In this document: positions 8,875 to 18,320 of the stretch, in pieces | Numbering within the stretch: the stretch's first letter is position 1 | Layout: every line of letters begins with the position of its first letter | Assembly (NCBI GenBank): GCA_945952465.1 | Contig: CAMFIB010000010.1 | Span: 1-49,390, forward strand | Direction: 5' to 3' | Length of the DNA: 49,390 nucleotides | From: an uncultured Pseudomonadota bacterium | GTDB lineage: Bacteria; Pseudomonadota; Gammaproteobacteria; Burkholderiales; Burkholderiaceae_C | The notes under the pieces: model-generated | The model's database searches: none | The model's input: only the letters and a program-made list of their open reading frames with translations | Told to the model about the DNA's origin: nothing | Translations under genes and position numbers: made by a program

Positions 8875-9342
8875 TCAGTGCGCGACGCGCGCCGACTTGT
8901 CGTCGGTCAATTCATCCAGGATCAGCGAGTCGGGCTCTTTGCCGAAGCGCCAGTAGACCATCATGACGATGATCTTCAGGTCGTCGACCGCTACAGGGTG
9001 GCCGGGGGCGGCCATGGCGCGGTCGACCACGATTTCGCGCATGGCGGGGGGCAGCACGCCGGCGCTTTCCAGGAAGCAGATGAAGCCGAGGCAGCTCGCG
9101 CCAAGGTGTTCCTGCTCCTGCGTGGAATACACGCGCAGGCTGTTGGCGGACTGGGGCAGCAGGTCTTGCGTGGCCTGCGCGGCGTCGGCGGCGAAATTCA
9201 GGCCGTCGAGCCAGTGCAGCGCTTCCTCGATCTCGGCGGCTTCGAAGCCGACGGCGCTGAGCTTGCGGCCCAGCGTGGGGAGTTCGGGGCAGGCGTCGCC
9301 GCGCCAGTAGTTCTCGAAAACGAAGACAAGCACCTCGAACAT
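8875..9342 (-). CDS. smg: Smg family protein (DUF494)
   Basis: A 155-residue protein matching the Smg/DUF494 family, beginning MFEVLVFVFENYWRG and containing the conserved YSTQEQEHLGASCLGFICFL segment in its centre. The biochemical role is not established; the gene is commonly found next to dprA, as here. It is the last gene of the minus-strand group lysM-dprA-smg, 77 bases after dprA. Length is normal for the family. Confidence 0.9.
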   Translation of the reverse strand: MFEVLVFVFENYWRGDACPELPTLGRKLSAVGFEAAEIEEALHWLDGLNFAADAAQATQDLLPQSANSLRVYSTQEQEHLGASCLGFICFLESAGVLPPAMREIVVDRAMAAPGHPVAVDDLKIIVMMVYWRFGKEPDSLILDELTDDKSARVAH

Positions 9343-9419
9343 GAGGCCAATATACCTCAGGGTTCCGGTGAAAGTGCCCGGTACTGTGGACCAAAGTACA
9401 CAGCGTGCAGACTTTTACA

Positions 9420-10535
9420 TCACACCGACACGGTGCGCTGGAACAGGCCGCCGGGCAGCCGGCCGACCTGGCCGGCCAGTTCCAGCTCCAGCAGCCGGGC
9501 CAGCAGCGCGTCTGTCGGGAGGCCGGTGCGGGCCTGCAACGCGTCCAGCCCCACCGGGTCGTGGCCCAGCGCCTCGAGCAGCGCATTTTCAGAGTCGTTT
9601 TGGCCGGAAGTCAGCGCCGAATCTGGATTGTTTGCTATTGATTTTGAATCGTTCCAGCGCAGCTCCTCCAGCACGTCCTGCGCCGATTCAACGAGTTTGG
9701 CGCCCTGGCGAATGAGGGCGTGGCAGCCGCGCGACTGCGCGGAGTGGATGGAGCCGGGCACGGCGAACACGTCCTTGCCTTGTTCGGTGGCGAGCCGGGC
9801 GGTGATCAGCGAGCCGGACTGCAGCGCCGCCTCCACCACCAGCGTGCCGTCGCCCAGCGCGGCAATGAGCCGGTTGCGGCGCGGGAAGTGGTGGGCCATG
9901 GCCGGCGTGCCGATGGCGAATTCGCTCACGATCAGCCCGCGTTCGGCGATGCGGTGGGCCAGCTCCAGGTGCTGCTTGGGGTACACCCGGTCCAGCCCTG
10001 TGCCCACCACGGCCACGGTGCTGCCGGGGCCGGCCAGCGCGCCTTCGTGGGCGGCGGCGTCGATGCCCAGCGCCAGCCCGGAAACCACGGTGATGCCGCG
10101 TTCGCTGAACGACCGGGCGAAGGCCCTGGCGTTGGACGCGCCCTGTGGCGTGGGGTTGCGGCTGCCCACCATGGCGAGTGCCGGCGCCGGCGCGTCGAGC
10201 TTCAGCGTGCCCATGGTGTACAGCAGCAGCGGCGGGTCTTCGATGGCGAGCAGCGCCGCCGGGTAGCCGGGGTCGCCCAGCGCCAGCACCTCGCGGTTAG
10301 CGCCGCCCGCCTGCCAGGCGGTGGTGGCGGCGAGCTGCCCCTCGAGCTGCGGCGGCGCGGTCTTGAGCGCGGCGGCCAGGGCGGCGGGCACCACCTGCCG
10401 CAGCGCGGCGCTGCCCTGGTCGAACACGGCCTGCGGCGAGCCGAAAGCGGCCAGCAGGCGGCGCGCCGCCTCGGGCCCGGCACCGGGCGTCAGCAGCAGC
10501 CGCAGCCAGGCGGCGAGTTCATCGGGCGGCGGCAC
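9420..10535 (-). CDS. dprA: DNA-processing protein DprA
   Basis: A 371-residue protein that loads RecA on incoming single-stranded DNA during natural transformation. An N-terminal helical domain is followed by the Rossmann-like DNA-binding core with AMVGSRNPTPQGASNARAFA and VVSGLALGIDAAAHEGAL, then a C-terminal winged-helix domain (about 320-371). The GTG start at 10535 lies three bases from the stop of the upstream gene, implying coupled translation. Residues about 295-317, between core and winged helix (NDSKSIANNPDSALTSGQND), are encoded by an R1 repeat copy and have codon use unlike the rest. The frame stays open, so the protein is probably functional with a longer linker. Confidence 0.94.
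   Translation of the reverse strand: MPPPDELAAWLRLLLTPGAGPEAARRLLAAFGSPQAVFDQGSAALRQVVPAALAAALKTAPPQLEGQLAATTAWQAGGANREVLALGDPGYPAALLAIEDPPLLLYTMGTLKLDAPAPALAMVGSRNPTPQGASNARAFARSFSERGITVVSGLALGIDAAAHEGALAGPGSTVAVVGTGLDRVYPKQHLELAHRIAERGLIVSEFAIGTPAMAHHFPRRNRLIAALGDGTLVVEAALQSGSLITARLATEQGKDVFAVPGSIHSAQSRGCHALIRQGAKLVESAQDVLEELRWNDSKSIANNPDSALTSGQNDSENALLEALGHDPVGLDALQARTGLPTDALLARLLELELAGQVGRLPGGLFQRTVSV
9584..9653 (-). repeat. R1 dispersed repeat, copy 2 (inside dprA)
   Basis: On the minus strand it contains CCAGATTCGGCGCTGACT, shared exactly with the copy at 49271-49334, flanked by TCAATAGC on the left and GGCCAAAACGA on the right. It is in frame in the dprA linker and coded in the sense direction. 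It is clearly AT-richer than the flanking dprA sequence. Confidence 0.78.
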
Positions 10536-10538
10536 GCT

Positions 10539-11753
10539 TCAGCGCGGGTTGACGACGCGGTCACCCACCTTCACGCCGTCGGTGATCTGCAGCAGCAGGG
10601 CGTAGGAGACGCGGTCGAACGCGCGGAACACCATCAGCAGGCCGTTGCGCTCGTCGGGCAGCTTGATGGTGGCCTTGCGCGGGTCGGTCTTGTCCACCAG
10701 CCGCTCGCCGGTTTTCAGGATGGCCAGCACATGGCCGCGCTCCAGCCCGTCGCGGCTGCCGCGGTTGAGCAGCACCACCTGGCCCTGCGCCGCGAAGCGC
10801 ACCGCGCTGCCGTGGATGGCGGCGATCTGCCCGTCGACCGGGCTCTCCGGCGCATGCGGCACGTAGCGCGGAAACTCGCGGGGCGGCTCGGGCAGCAGGC
10901 GGTCGCCGGCGCGGATTTCTTCCTTCACGTCGAGCAGGTCGATGGTGCCGGGCTCGATGTCGGTCACCGTCTCGCCGTTGTCCTGCTTGCGCTGGCGGGT
11001 GGCTTCCGGTCGCACGAGCTGGGCGCGGCCCACGAGCTGCGCCTCGTGGCCCAGCACCGCGCCGGTGCCCGGGTCTGTGATGGGCCGGGCTTCGCGGAAG
11101 ATGCGGAAATACTCGCCGCCGGTGTTCATGCCGCGCACGTAGGCGCGGTCGCCGCGGCCCAGCATCACGCGGCCTTCCTGCGCGGCCACGATGCGCGGCG
11201 CGGCGTCTATCGTGGCCTGGTCCACGATGAGCGCGTCGGCCAGGAAGGGTTCGATCAGGTTGGGCGGCAGCGGGGGAATGCCGCGCTCGTCCAGCGGCGT
11301 GGCGCGCACATGCGGCGAGAGCCGCTCCACCGGCGGCGGGGGCTCCGGCGCCGCCTGTTGCATCACGCCCTCGCCGCGCCCGAAGCGCAGCCGCGCGCGG
11401 TCGCCCGAGCGCTCCAGGTACAGCTCCTGGCCGGGGTAGATGAGGTGGGGGTTGCGGATGTCCTGCAGGTTCATGCCCCACAGCTCGGGCCAGCGCCACG
11501 GGCTTTTCAGGAACAGCCCGGAAATGGCCCACAGCGTGTCGCCCTTCTTCACCACGTAGTGGTCGGGCGCGTTCGGCGCCAGCTCCGACAGCGGCACGCC
11601 GGCCTCGGCCACCTGCTGTGCGGTGGCGCGCTGGCCGGGGGTGATGGGGTACTTCTGGGCCAGGGCGGCGGCGCTGCCGGCGGCGGCCAGCAGCGCCACG
11701 GCGGCCAGGCGGGCGGCCCGCTTCGGGTTCAGGGGGGTTGTTGTCGTTGTCAA
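10539..11753 (-). CDS. LysM domain-containing secreted protein
   Basis: About 404 residues from a TTG start at 11753, which has GAGG six bases upstream and gives a clean signal peptide (RAARLAAVALLAAAGSAAALA). The longer frame upstream would run into the def start region, so it is rejected. One LysM domain (about 66-115, HYVVKKGDTLWAISGLFLKS to YPGQELYLE) should bind peptidoglycan. The long C-terminal region resembles the companion domain of LysM proteins encoded next to dprA in Burkholderiales; its function is unknown. It is divergent from def and the first gene of lysM-dprA-smg. Confidence 0.85.
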   Translation of the reverse strand: MTTTTTPLNPKRAARLAAVALLAAAGSAAALAQKYPITPGQRATAQQVAEAGVPLSELAPNAPDHYVVKKGDTLWAISGLFLKSPWRWPELWGMNLQDIRNPHLIYPGQELYLERSGDRARLRFGRGEGVMQQAAPEPPPPVERLSPHVRATPLDERGIPPLPPNLIEPFLADALIVDQATIDAAPRIVAAQEGRVMLGRGDRAYVRGMNTGGEYFRIFREARPITDPGTGAVLGHEAQLVGRAQLVRPEATRQRKQDNGETVTDIEPGTIDLLDVKEEIRAGDRLLPEPPREFPRYVPHAPESPVDGQIAAIHGSAVRFAAQGQVVLLNRGSRDGLERGHVLAILKTGERLVDKTDPRKATIKLPDERNGLLMVFRAFDRVSYALLLQITDGVKVGDRVVNPR

Positions 11754-11898
11754 GCGGTGCCTCGGCGGCCGGACAGTGGCCGCAAAACACCCGGGATTCT
11801 GCTGCCAAGGCCCTGATTGGGCAACGCCTGTCGCGTTTGCAATCCGCGAGGCCGCCCCAAAGTAGCGAAAATAGCGACACCCGTTTTCTCCGTGCGCC

Positions 11899-12408
11899 AT
11901 GGCCAAGCTCCCCATCCTCTGTTACCCCGATCCCCGCCTGCTCAAGGTCGCTCAACCCGTGGCCAAGGTGGACGCGCGCATCCAGGCGCTGGTGGCCGAC
12001 ATGCTGGAGACCATGTACGACGCCAACGGCATCGGCCTGGCGGCCACGCAGATCGACGTGCATGAGCGCGTGGTCGTCATCGACACCAGCGAGGAGCGCG
12101 ACCAGCCGCTGGTGCTCATCAACCCCGAGCTGGTCTGGGCCAGCCCGGAAACGCAGGTGGGCGAAGAGGGCTGCCTGTCGGTGCCCGGCATCTACGACGG
12201 CGTGGAGCGTTCCACCTCGGTGCGCGTGCGCGCCACCGACCAGCACGGCCAGTCCCGCGAGATCGAGGCCGACGGCATGCTCGCCATCTGCATCCAGCAC
12301 GAGATGGACCATTTGATGGGCAAGGTGTTCGTCGAATACCTGTCGCCGCTCAAGCGCACCCGCATCAAGACCAAGATAGCCAAGGCGCAGCGCGAGGAGC
12401 GGCGTTGA
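11899..12408 (+). CDS. def: Peptide deformylase
   Basis: A 169-residue metalloenzyme that removes the N-formyl group from nascent proteins. All three family motifs are present: GIGLAATQ (44-51), EEGCLSVPG with metal ligand Cys92, and QHEMDH with His134, Glu135 and His138. Length is typical. The stop overlaps the start of fmt (TTGA at 12405-12408), so the enzymes that remove and add the formyl group are translated from one coupled mRNA. Confidence 0.97.
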   Translation: MAKLPILCYPDPRLLKVAQPVAKVDARIQALVADMLETMYDANGIGLAATQIDVHERVVVIDTSEERDQPLVLINPELVWASPETQVGEEGCLSVPGIYDGVERSTSVRVRATDQHGQSREIEADGMLAICIQHEMDHLMGKVFVEYLSPLKRTRIKTKIAKAQREERR

Positions 12409-13376
12409 GGGTGGTGTTCGCGGGCACGCCGGAGTTTGCCCGCGCCGCCTTCGAACGCCTGCACGCCGCCGGGTTCACCGTTCCGCTGGCGCTCACCCAG
12501 CCCGACCGCCCCGCCGGCCGCGGCATGAAGCTGCAGGCCTCGCCGGTCAAGCAGTTCGCGCAGTCCCGGCACATCCCGGTGGCGCAGCCGCGCAGCCTGC
12601 GGCTGGACGGCAAATACCCCGAAGACGCGGCGGCCGCGAAAGCCGCGCTGGAAGAGGCCCGGCCCGATGTGATGGTGGTGGCGGCCTACGGCCTCATCCT
12701 GCCGCAGTGGGTGCTGGATCTGCCGCGCCTGGGCTGTTTGAACATCCACGCTTCGCTGCTGCCGCGCTGGCGCGGCGCCGCGCCCATCCACCGCGCGATC
12801 GAGGCGGGCGACGCCGAGACCGGCATCACCATCATGCAGATGGACGCCGGGCTCGACACCGGCGACATGCTGCTCGAAGAGCGCCTGCCGATCGCGCCCA
12901 CCGACACCACCGCCACGCTGCACGACAAGCTCGCCACGCTGGGCGGCCGGCTGGCCGTGGAGGCGCTGGAAATCGCGGCCTGCGGCGGCTTCCGGCCGGT
13001 GAAGCAGCCCGAGGCCGGCATCACCTACGCGCACAAGATCGAGAAGGCCGAGGCCGCGATCGACTGGCGCCTGCCGGCCGACGCGATTGCCCGCCGCGTG
13101 CGCGCCTTCGATCCCTTTCCCGGCGCCGCGACCCCGGTGGGCGGCGAGGTCGTGAAAATCTGGCGCTGCGAAATTGAGAGCAACAATACCAGCATTGGCG
13201 CTGACTGTGGTCGTATTTTGTCTGTAAATCCTGATTTCGTGGCCGTTCAGTGCGGCCAGGGCGTGCTGCGGCTCACCGAGCTGCAGCGGGCCGGCGGCAA
13301 GCGCCTGCCGGTGGCCGACTTCCTGCGCGGTTTTCCGCTGGCCGTTGGCCAGACGCTGGGCGGCACCGCGGCCTGA
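12405..13376 (+). CDS. fmt: Methionyl-tRNA formyltransferase
   Basis: A 323-residue enzyme that formylates initiator Met-tRNA using 10-formyltetrahydrofolate. The N-terminal domain opens with [11 protein letters not shown], and the catalytic/folate motif [16 protein letters not shown] lies near 117-132. The C-terminal beta-barrel domain includes [11 protein letters not shown]. The TTG start overlaps the def stop by one codon; a TTG start here is odd but gives the correct N-terminus. Residues about 256-273 ([18 protein letters not shown]) sit in a loop of the C-terminal domain and coincide with an R1 repeat copy of lower GC than its surroundings. Confidence 0.95.
   Translation: MRVVFAGTPEFARAAFERLHAAGFTVPLALTQPDRPAGRGMKLQASPVKQFAQSRHIPVAQPRSLRLDGKYPEDAAAAKAALEEARPDVMVVAAYGLILPQWVLDLPRLGCLNIHASLLPRWRGAAPIHRAIEAGDAETGITIMQMDAGLDTGDMLLEERLPIAPTDTTATLHDKLATLGGRLAVEALEIAACGGFRPVKQPEAGITYAHKIEKAEAAIDWRLPADAIARRVRAFDPFPGAATPVGGEVVKIWRCEIESNNTSIGADCGRILSVNPDFVAVQCGQGVLRLTELQRAGGKRLPVADFLRGFPLAVGQTLGGTAA
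13171..13223 (+). repeat. R1 dispersed repeat, copy 3 (inside fmt)
   Basis: The segment contains ATTGGCGCTGACT followed by a T-rich tail and is preceded by GAGAGCAACAATACCAG, aligning with the copy at 33730-33792. It is the most diverged copy. It is in the sense direction of fmt but in a different reading frame from the dprA and cnoX copies, encoding [10 protein letters not shown]. Confidence 0.6.
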
Positions 13377-13379
13377 GCC

Positions 13380-14108
13380 ATGCCGTTGCGCCGCGCCACC
13401 TGGGCCCACCCCGAGTTCAGGGCCGGCGTGCGCGACATGATGTCGGTCGCGCCCGGCATGGCGGCCTGGGGGCTGATGACCGGCGTGGCCATGGTGAAGT
13501 CGGGCCTCAGCCTGGTCGAGGCGCTGGCCATGACGCTGCTCGTCTTTGCCGGCAGCTCGCAGCTCGCGGCCATGCCGCTCATTGCCGCCGGCGCGCCGAT
13601 GCTGGTGATCCTGGCCACCGGCTTCTGCGTGAACCTGCGCTTCGTCGTGTTCAGCGCCCACCTGCGCGCCTACATGATGCACCTGCCGCTGGCCACGCGG
13701 CTGTTCGCCGGCTACCTCACCACCGACCTGAGCTACGTGCTGTTCACCCGCCGCTACCCGCAGCCCAGCGACGACGCGGCCGAGCGCGCCGCGCAGCAGG
13801 CCTACCTGGCCGGCGGCGGCGTGCTGAACTGGGTGAGCTGGCAGTCGGCCTCCATCCTCGGCATTCTGCTGGCGCACGCGGTGCCGATGGCCTGGGGCCT
13901 GGGCTTCGCCGGCATCCTGTCGCTGCTGGGCATCGCCTGCTCGCTGGCCAGCAGCCGGCTGCGCGCCATCTCGGCCGGTGTGGCCGGCGCGGCGGCCGTG
14001 GCGGCCTTCGCGCTGCCGTTCAAGCTGAACATCGTCGTCGCCATCGCGGCGGCGGTGGCGCTGTGCCTGGTGCTGGAAAAGCCGGCTGACCGGGAAGGGC
14101 ACGCGTGA
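13380..14108 (+). CDS. azlC: AzlC family ABC-type/branched-chain amino acid exporter, large subunit
   Basis: A 242-residue integral membrane protein of the AzlC family (LIV-E type exporters of branched-chain amino acids). Several hydrophobic helices are visible, and SVAPGMAAWGLMTGVAMVKS near 22-41 is the family's N-terminal signature. It starts three bases after the fmt stop and overlaps azlD by four bases (GTGA), so the two subunits are co-translated. Substrate is inferred from the family; the real cargo is not shown by sequence. Confidence 0.88.
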   Translation: MPLRRATWAHPEFRAGVRDMMSVAPGMAAWGLMTGVAMVKSGLSLVEALAMTLLVFAGSSQLAAMPLIAAGAPMLVILATGFCVNLRFVVFSAHLRAYMMHLPLATRLFAGYLTTDLSYVLFTRRYPQPSDDAAERAAQQAYLAGGGVLNWVSWQSASILGILLAHAVPMAWGLGFAGILSLLGIACSLASSRLRAISAGVAGAAAVAAFALPFKLNIVVAIAAAVALCLVLEKPADREGHA

Positions 14109-14464
14109 ACACGCCTGTCGACGTCACCGATCTCTGGACCCTCGGCGTCATCGTCGGCCTGACCGTGGTCACGGTGCTGAGCCGCGCCTTCTTCTTCATC
14201 AGCAACCGCCCCTGGACGCTGCCGGAATGGGCGCAGCGCGGCCTGCAGTACGCGCCCATCGCCGCGCTGGCGGCGGTGATCGCGCCGGAAGTCCTGGTGG
14301 CCAACGGCGCATTCGTCACCACCTGGCAAGACGCCCGCATCTTCGGCGCCGCCGCCGGGGTGGCCTTCTTCGTCTGGCGCAAGGGCCGAGGGCAGGCGGT
14401 GCTGGGCACCATCGTGGCCGGCATGGCGGTGTACCTGCCGCTGCACATCGGGCTGGGCTGGTAG
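14105..14464 (+). CDS. azlD: AzlD domain-containing protein
   Basis: A 119-residue hydrophobic protein with about four membrane segments and the AzlD core RPWTLPEWAQRGLQYAPIAA. It is the small partner of the AzlC exporter encoded immediately upstream, whose stop it overlaps with a GTG start. It is the last gene of the def-fmt-azlCD group; the following 105 bases lead to pgk. Confidence 0.88.
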   Translation: MNTPVDVTDLWTLGVIVGLTVVTVLSRAFFFISNRPWTLPEWAQRGLQYAPIAALAAVIAPEVLVANGAFVTTWQDARIFGAAAGVAFFVWRKGRGQAVLGTIVAGMAVYLPLHIGLGW

Positions 14465-14511
14465 CCGCCCGCGCACGCGGCCCGCCACGGGCCGGGGCGG
14501 AGGGCGCGATT

Positions 14512-14517
14512 TACAAT
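14512..14517 (+). promoter_or_regulatory. Putative -10 element for pgk
   Basis: An isolated TACAAT in GC-rich sequence, 52 bases before the pgk start; the expected start point would give a leader of about 45 bases. No clear -35 was seen. Confidence 0.4.
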
Positions 14518-14569
14518 TGCCGCTTCAGCCAACCCATCTCGCGCACCCGCTCGCGGCGCGCCGAATTCC

Positions 14570-15763
14570 ATGCAATTCATCCGTTTCTCAGACCTCTGCG
14601 CCAACGGTCAGGCGCGCGGCAAGCGTGTGTTCATCCGCGCCGACCTCAACGTGCCGCAAGACGAGGCCGGCCACATCACCGAAGACACCCGCATCCGCGC
14701 GTCCATCCCGTGCATCCGCATGGCGCTGGAGGCGGGCGCCGCCGTCATGGTCACCTCGCACCTGGGCCGCCCCACGGAGGGCGAGTTCAAGCCCGAGGAT
14801 TCGCTGGCGCCCGTGGCCGCGCGCCTGGGCGAGCTGCTGGGCCGGCCGGTGCCGCTGGTGGCCAAGTGGGTGGACGGCGTGAGCGTGGAGCCCGGCGAGG
14901 TGGTGCTGCTGGAGAACTGCCGCCTGAACAAGGGCGAGAAGAAGAACAACGAGGAACTGGCCCGCAAGATGGCCGCGCTGTGCGACATCTTCGTGCACGA
15001 CGCCTTCGGCACCGCGCACCGCGCGGAGGCCAGCACCTACGGCATCGCGCAGTTCGCGCCCATCGCCAGCGCCGGCCCGCTGCTGGCTGCCGAGATGGAC
15101 GCCATCGGCAAGGCGCTCACCAGCCCGGCGCGCCCGCTGGTGGCCATCGTGGCGGGCTCCAAGGTCAGCACCAAGCTCACCATCCTGAAAAGCCTGGCCG
15201 CCAACGTGGACCAGCTCATCGTGGGCGGCGGCATTGCCAACACCTTCCTGCTGGCCGAGGGCTTTCCCATTGGCAAGAGCCTGGCCGAGCCCGACCTGGT
15301 GGACGAGGCCAAGGCCATCATCGCCATGATGCGCGAGCGCGGCGCCGACGTGCCGATCCCGGTCGACGTGGTGGTGGCCAACGAATTTGCCGCCATGGCC
15401 CGCGCCAACAAGGTGCCCGCCACCGAGGTGCAGGCCGACGACCTGATCCTCGACATCGGCCCCAAGACCGCCGCGCAACTGGCCGGCATCATTGCCCACG
15501 CCGGCACGGTGGTGTGGAACGGCCCCATGGGCGTGTTCGAGTACGACCAGTTCGCCGGCGGCACCCGCACGCTGGCGGCGGCCATCGCGCATTCGCCGGC
15601 CTTCAGCATCGCCGGCGGCGGCGACACGCTGGCCGCCATCGCCAAATACGGCATCGAGAAGGACATCGGCTACATCTCCACCGGCGGCGGCGCCTTCCTC
15701 GAAGTGCTGGAAGGCAAGACGCTGCCGGCCTTCGAGATTCTCGACAAGCGCGCCGCGGCTTGA
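14570..15763 (+). CDS. pgk: Phosphoglycerate kinase
   Basis: A 397-residue glycolytic/gluconeogenic enzyme that transfers phosphate from 1,3-bisphosphoglycerate to ADP. The substrate-binding motif [14 protein letters not shown] is in the N-terminal domain. The C-terminal nucleotide domain has [19 protein letters not shown] and ends with [13 protein letters not shown] and [11 protein letters not shown]. Length is normal. It precedes pyk by 21 bases, so the two are probably co-transcribed. Confidence 0.97.
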   Translation: MQFIRFSDLCANGQARGKRVFIRADLNVPQDEAGHITEDTRIRASIPCIRMALEAGAAVMVTSHLGRPTEGEFKPEDSLAPVAARLGELLGRPVPLVAKWVDGVSVEPGEVVLLENCRLNKGEKKNNEELARKMAALCDIFVHDAFGTAHRAEASTYGIAQFAPIASAGPLLAAEMDAIGKALTSPARPLVAIVAGSKVSTKLTILKSLAANVDQLIVGGGIANTFLLAEGFPIGKSLAEPDLVDEAKAIIAMMRERGADVPIPVDVVVANEFAAMARANKVPATEVQADDLILDIGPKTAAQLAGIIAHAGTVVWNGPMGVFEYDQFAGGTRTLAAAIAHSPAFSIAGGGDTLAAIAKYGIEKDIGYISTGGGAFLEVLEGKTLPAFEILDKRAAA

Positions 15764-15784
15764 CGGCTGCTGTACGCTGGACGC

Positions 15785-17251
15785 ATGCCCATGAGTGAAT
15801 CCAAGACCCCGCCGGCCAAGCTGCGCCGCGCCACCAAGATCGTTGCCACGCTGGGCCCCGCGTCCAGCGCGCCCGATCTGCTCGAAGACATGATCCGCGC
15901 CGGCGTCAACGTCGTGCGGCTGAACTTCAGCCACGGCAAGGCGCAGGACCACATCGACCGCGCGAAGCTGGTGCGCGAGGTCGCGCAGAAAGCCGGCCGC
16001 GAGGTCGCCATCATGGCCGACCTGCAGGGCCCGAAGATCCGCGTCGGCAAGTTCGCCGACGGCAAGGTGGAGCTGAAGGGCGGCGAGAAATTCGTGCTCG
16101 ACGCCTCCCGCGCCACGCCGGGCGACCTGGGCGGTGTGGGCCTGGACTACAAGGAGCTGCCGCGCGACGTGGTGAGCGGCGACCTGCTGCTGCTGAACGA
16201 CGGCCTGATCGTGCTGACGGTCGACTTCGTGCAGGGCGACGCGGTGCACACCACGGTGAAGATCGGCGGCGAGCTGTCCAACAACAAGGGCATCAACCGG
16301 CAGGGCGGCGGCCTGTCGGCGCCGGCGCTGACGCCCAAGGACATGGAAGACATCCGCACCGCGATGAGCTTCCAGGCCGACTACGTGGCCGTGAGCTTTC
16401 CCAAGAGCGCGAGCGACATGGAAATGGCGCGCCAGCTCTGCAACGCGGCGGCGGCTGAGTACAACCACAAGCCGCACCTCATCGCCAAGATCGAGCGCGC
16501 CGAGGCCATCCCCGCGCTGGAAGACATTCTGAAGGCCAGCGACGGCATCATGGTGGCGCGCGGCGACCTCGCGGTGGAGGTGGGCAACGCGGTGGTGCCG
16601 GCGCTGCAGAAGCGCATGATCAAGCTGGCCCGCGAGCTGGACAAGGTCGTCATCACCGCCACGCAGATGATGGAAAGCATGATCACCAACCCGGTGCCCA
16701 CCCGCGCCGAGGTCAGCGACGTCGCCAACGCCGTGCTCGACGGCACCGACGCGGTGATGCTGAGCGCCGAAACCGCGTCGGGCCGCTACCCGCTGGAAAC
16801 CGTGCAGGAAATGGCGAAGATCTGCATCGCCGCCGAAGACGCGGAAGACGTGGAACTCGACGCCGACTTCACCGGCCGCGTGTTCCGCACCATCGACCAG
16901 TCCATCGCCATGGGCGCGCTGTTCACCGCGCACCACCTGGGCGCCAAGGCCATCGTGGCCATGACCGACAGCGGCTCCACCCCGCTGTGGATGAGCCGCC
17001 ACCGCATCCACGTGCCCATCTACGCGCTCACGCCACGCGTGGCCACGCAGCGCAAGATGGCGCTGTACCGCAACGTGCGCCCGCTGCTGATGGACACCAG
17101 CGTGGACCGCGACACCGCGCTGGCCGAGGCCGAGGAGCACCTCAAGAAGCGCGACATCGTGCAGAGCGGCGACGTGTATGCCATCACCTGCGGCGAGCCC
17201 ATGGGCGCGCCCGGCGGCACCAACATGCTGAAGATCTGCCGGGCCCGCTGA
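15785..17251 (+). CDS. pyk: Pyruvate kinase
   Basis: A 488-residue enzyme producing pyruvate and ATP from phosphoenolpyruvate. Opening KIVATLGPASS and VVRLNFSHG are the substrate-site motifs; ADLQGPKIRVGKF leads into the B domain. LIAKIERAEAIPALEDI contains the catalytic Lys, and VMVARGDLAVEVG and TATQMMESMI follow. The C-terminal domain has MTDSGSTPLWMSRHR. Two in-frame ATGs lie at 15785 and 15791; either gives a normal protein. It follows pgk closely and precedes an esterase lipoprotein gene. Confidence 0.96.
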   Translation: MPMSESKTPPAKLRRATKIVATLGPASSAPDLLEDMIRAGVNVVRLNFSHGKAQDHIDRAKLVREVAQKAGREVAIMADLQGPKIRVGKFADGKVELKGGEKFVLDASRATPGDLGGVGLDYKELPRDVVSGDLLLLNDGLIVLTVDFVQGDAVHTTVKIGGELSNNKGINRQGGGLSAPALTPKDMEDIRTAMSFQADYVAVSFPKSASDMEMARQLCNAAAAEYNHKPHLIAKIERAEAIPALEDILKASDGIMVARGDLAVEVGNAVVPALQKRMIKLARELDKVVITATQMMESMITNPVPTRAEVSDVANAVLDGTDAVMLSAETASGRYPLETVQEMAKICIAAEDAEDVELDADFTGRVFRTIDQSIAMGALFTAHHLGAKAIVAMTDSGSTPLWMSRHRIHVPIYALTPRVATQRKMALYRNVRPLLMDTSVDRDTALAEAEEHLKKRDIVQSGDVYAITCGEPMGAPGGTNMLKICRAR

Positions 17252-17295
17252 GGGGGCTTGCATCCATTGCCGCCCGCAGGCCGTATGCTGAAGGC

Positions 17296-18207
17296 ATGAA
17301 CCCCCTGCCCATCACCCGCCGGCCGCTGCGCATCGGCGCCTGGGGCGGCGCCCTGCTGGCGCTGCTGTCGGGCTGCTCGTCCACCACAGCGCTCGACCGC
17401 GTGGTGCCGCGCGACACCTACGTCACCCCGGTCGCCACGGTGGCCTACGGCCCCGAACCGCGCCAGCAGCTCGACGTCTACAAGCCCCTGCCCGCCAACG
17501 TGCGGGGCGGCGGCGCCGCCCCGCTGGTGGTGTTCTTCTACGGCGGCAGCTGGACCAGCGGCGAGCGCGCCGAATACCGCTTCGTCGGCGAGGCGCTGGC
17601 TTCGCGCGGCATCGTCGCCGTGGTGCCCGACTACCGGCTCAGCCCCGGCCACCGCTACCCCGCCTTCGTGCAGGACAGCGCCGCCGCCACCGCATGGGCG
17701 CTGGAGCATGCCGCCGAACTGGGCGCCGACCCGGCCCGCGTCTACGTCATGGGCCACAGCGCCGGTGGCTACAACGCCGCCATGGTGGCGCTCGACGCCC
17801 GCTGGCTGAAGGCCACCGGCCACGACCCGCGCCAGCTCGCCGGCTGGATCGGCCTGGCCGGCCCCTACGAGTTCCTGCCCATCGGCGACCCCGACGTGCA
17901 GGTGGCGTTCGACTGGCCCAACACGAAACCGGACACCCAGCCGATCAACCACGTCGGCCCGCAGTCCCCGCGCACGCTGCTGCTGGCCGCGAAGAACGAC
18001 GACAAGGTCAACCCGCCGCGCAACACCATCGCGCTGGGCCAGAAGCTGCAGGCCGCCGGCGTCAACACCACGGTGAAGCTGATCGACAGCCTGAGCCACG
18101 TCACGCTGGTGGCCGCGCTCGCCACGCCGCTCAACTTCCTCGGCCCGGTGGCCGCCGACGTGGCCGATTTCGTCAACCCGCCGGTGCGGCCGGTCACGCG
18201 GAAATAG
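17296..18207 (+). CDS. Alpha/beta hydrolase lipoprotein, carboxylesterase-like
   Basis: A 303-residue hydrolase of the bacterial BD-FAE/carboxylesterase type. A lipoprotein signal with lipobox LLSGC puts lipidated Cys at 27, so the enzyme should sit on the membrane facing the periplasm. An oxyanion segment [18 protein letters not shown] is followed by the nucleophile motif [10 protein letters not shown] with Ser155. Likely Asp and His partners lie in [10 protein letters not shown] and DSLSHVTLV. The ATG at 17296 is chosen because it starts directly before the signal peptide; the frame further upstream overlaps pyk. The substrate is unknown. It sits between pyk and fba with no evident metabolic link. 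Confidence 0.85.
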   Translation: MNPLPITRRPLRIGAWGGALLALLSGCSSTTALDRVVPRDTYVTPVATVAYGPEPRQQLDVYKPLPANVRGGGAAPLVVFFYGGSWTSGERAEYRFVGEALASRGIVAVVPDYRLSPGHRYPAFVQDSAAATAWALEHAAELGADPARVYVMGHSAGGYNAAMVALDARWLKATGHDPRQLAGWIGLAGPYEFLPIGDPDVQVAFDWPNTKPDTQPINHVGPQSPRTLLLAAKNDDKVNPPRNTIALGQKLQAAGVNTTVKLIDSLSHVTLVAALATPLNFLGPVAADVADFVNPPVRPVTRK

Positions 18208-18246
18208 CCCCGGGGCCGGCGCGGATGGCGGCGCGCCGCGGCCCGC

Positions 18247-18252
18247 TAAAAT
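18247..18252 (+). promoter_or_regulatory. Putative -10 element for fba
   Basis: TAAAAT in otherwise GC-only sequence, 69 bases upstream of the fba start. No clear -35. Confidence 0.4.
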
Positions 18253-18320
18253 CAAGGGTTTCCGCCCCGCCCGGGCCCCCGCCACGGGCGCCGCTTTCTC
18301 CACCTTTCAGGATCCCCGCC

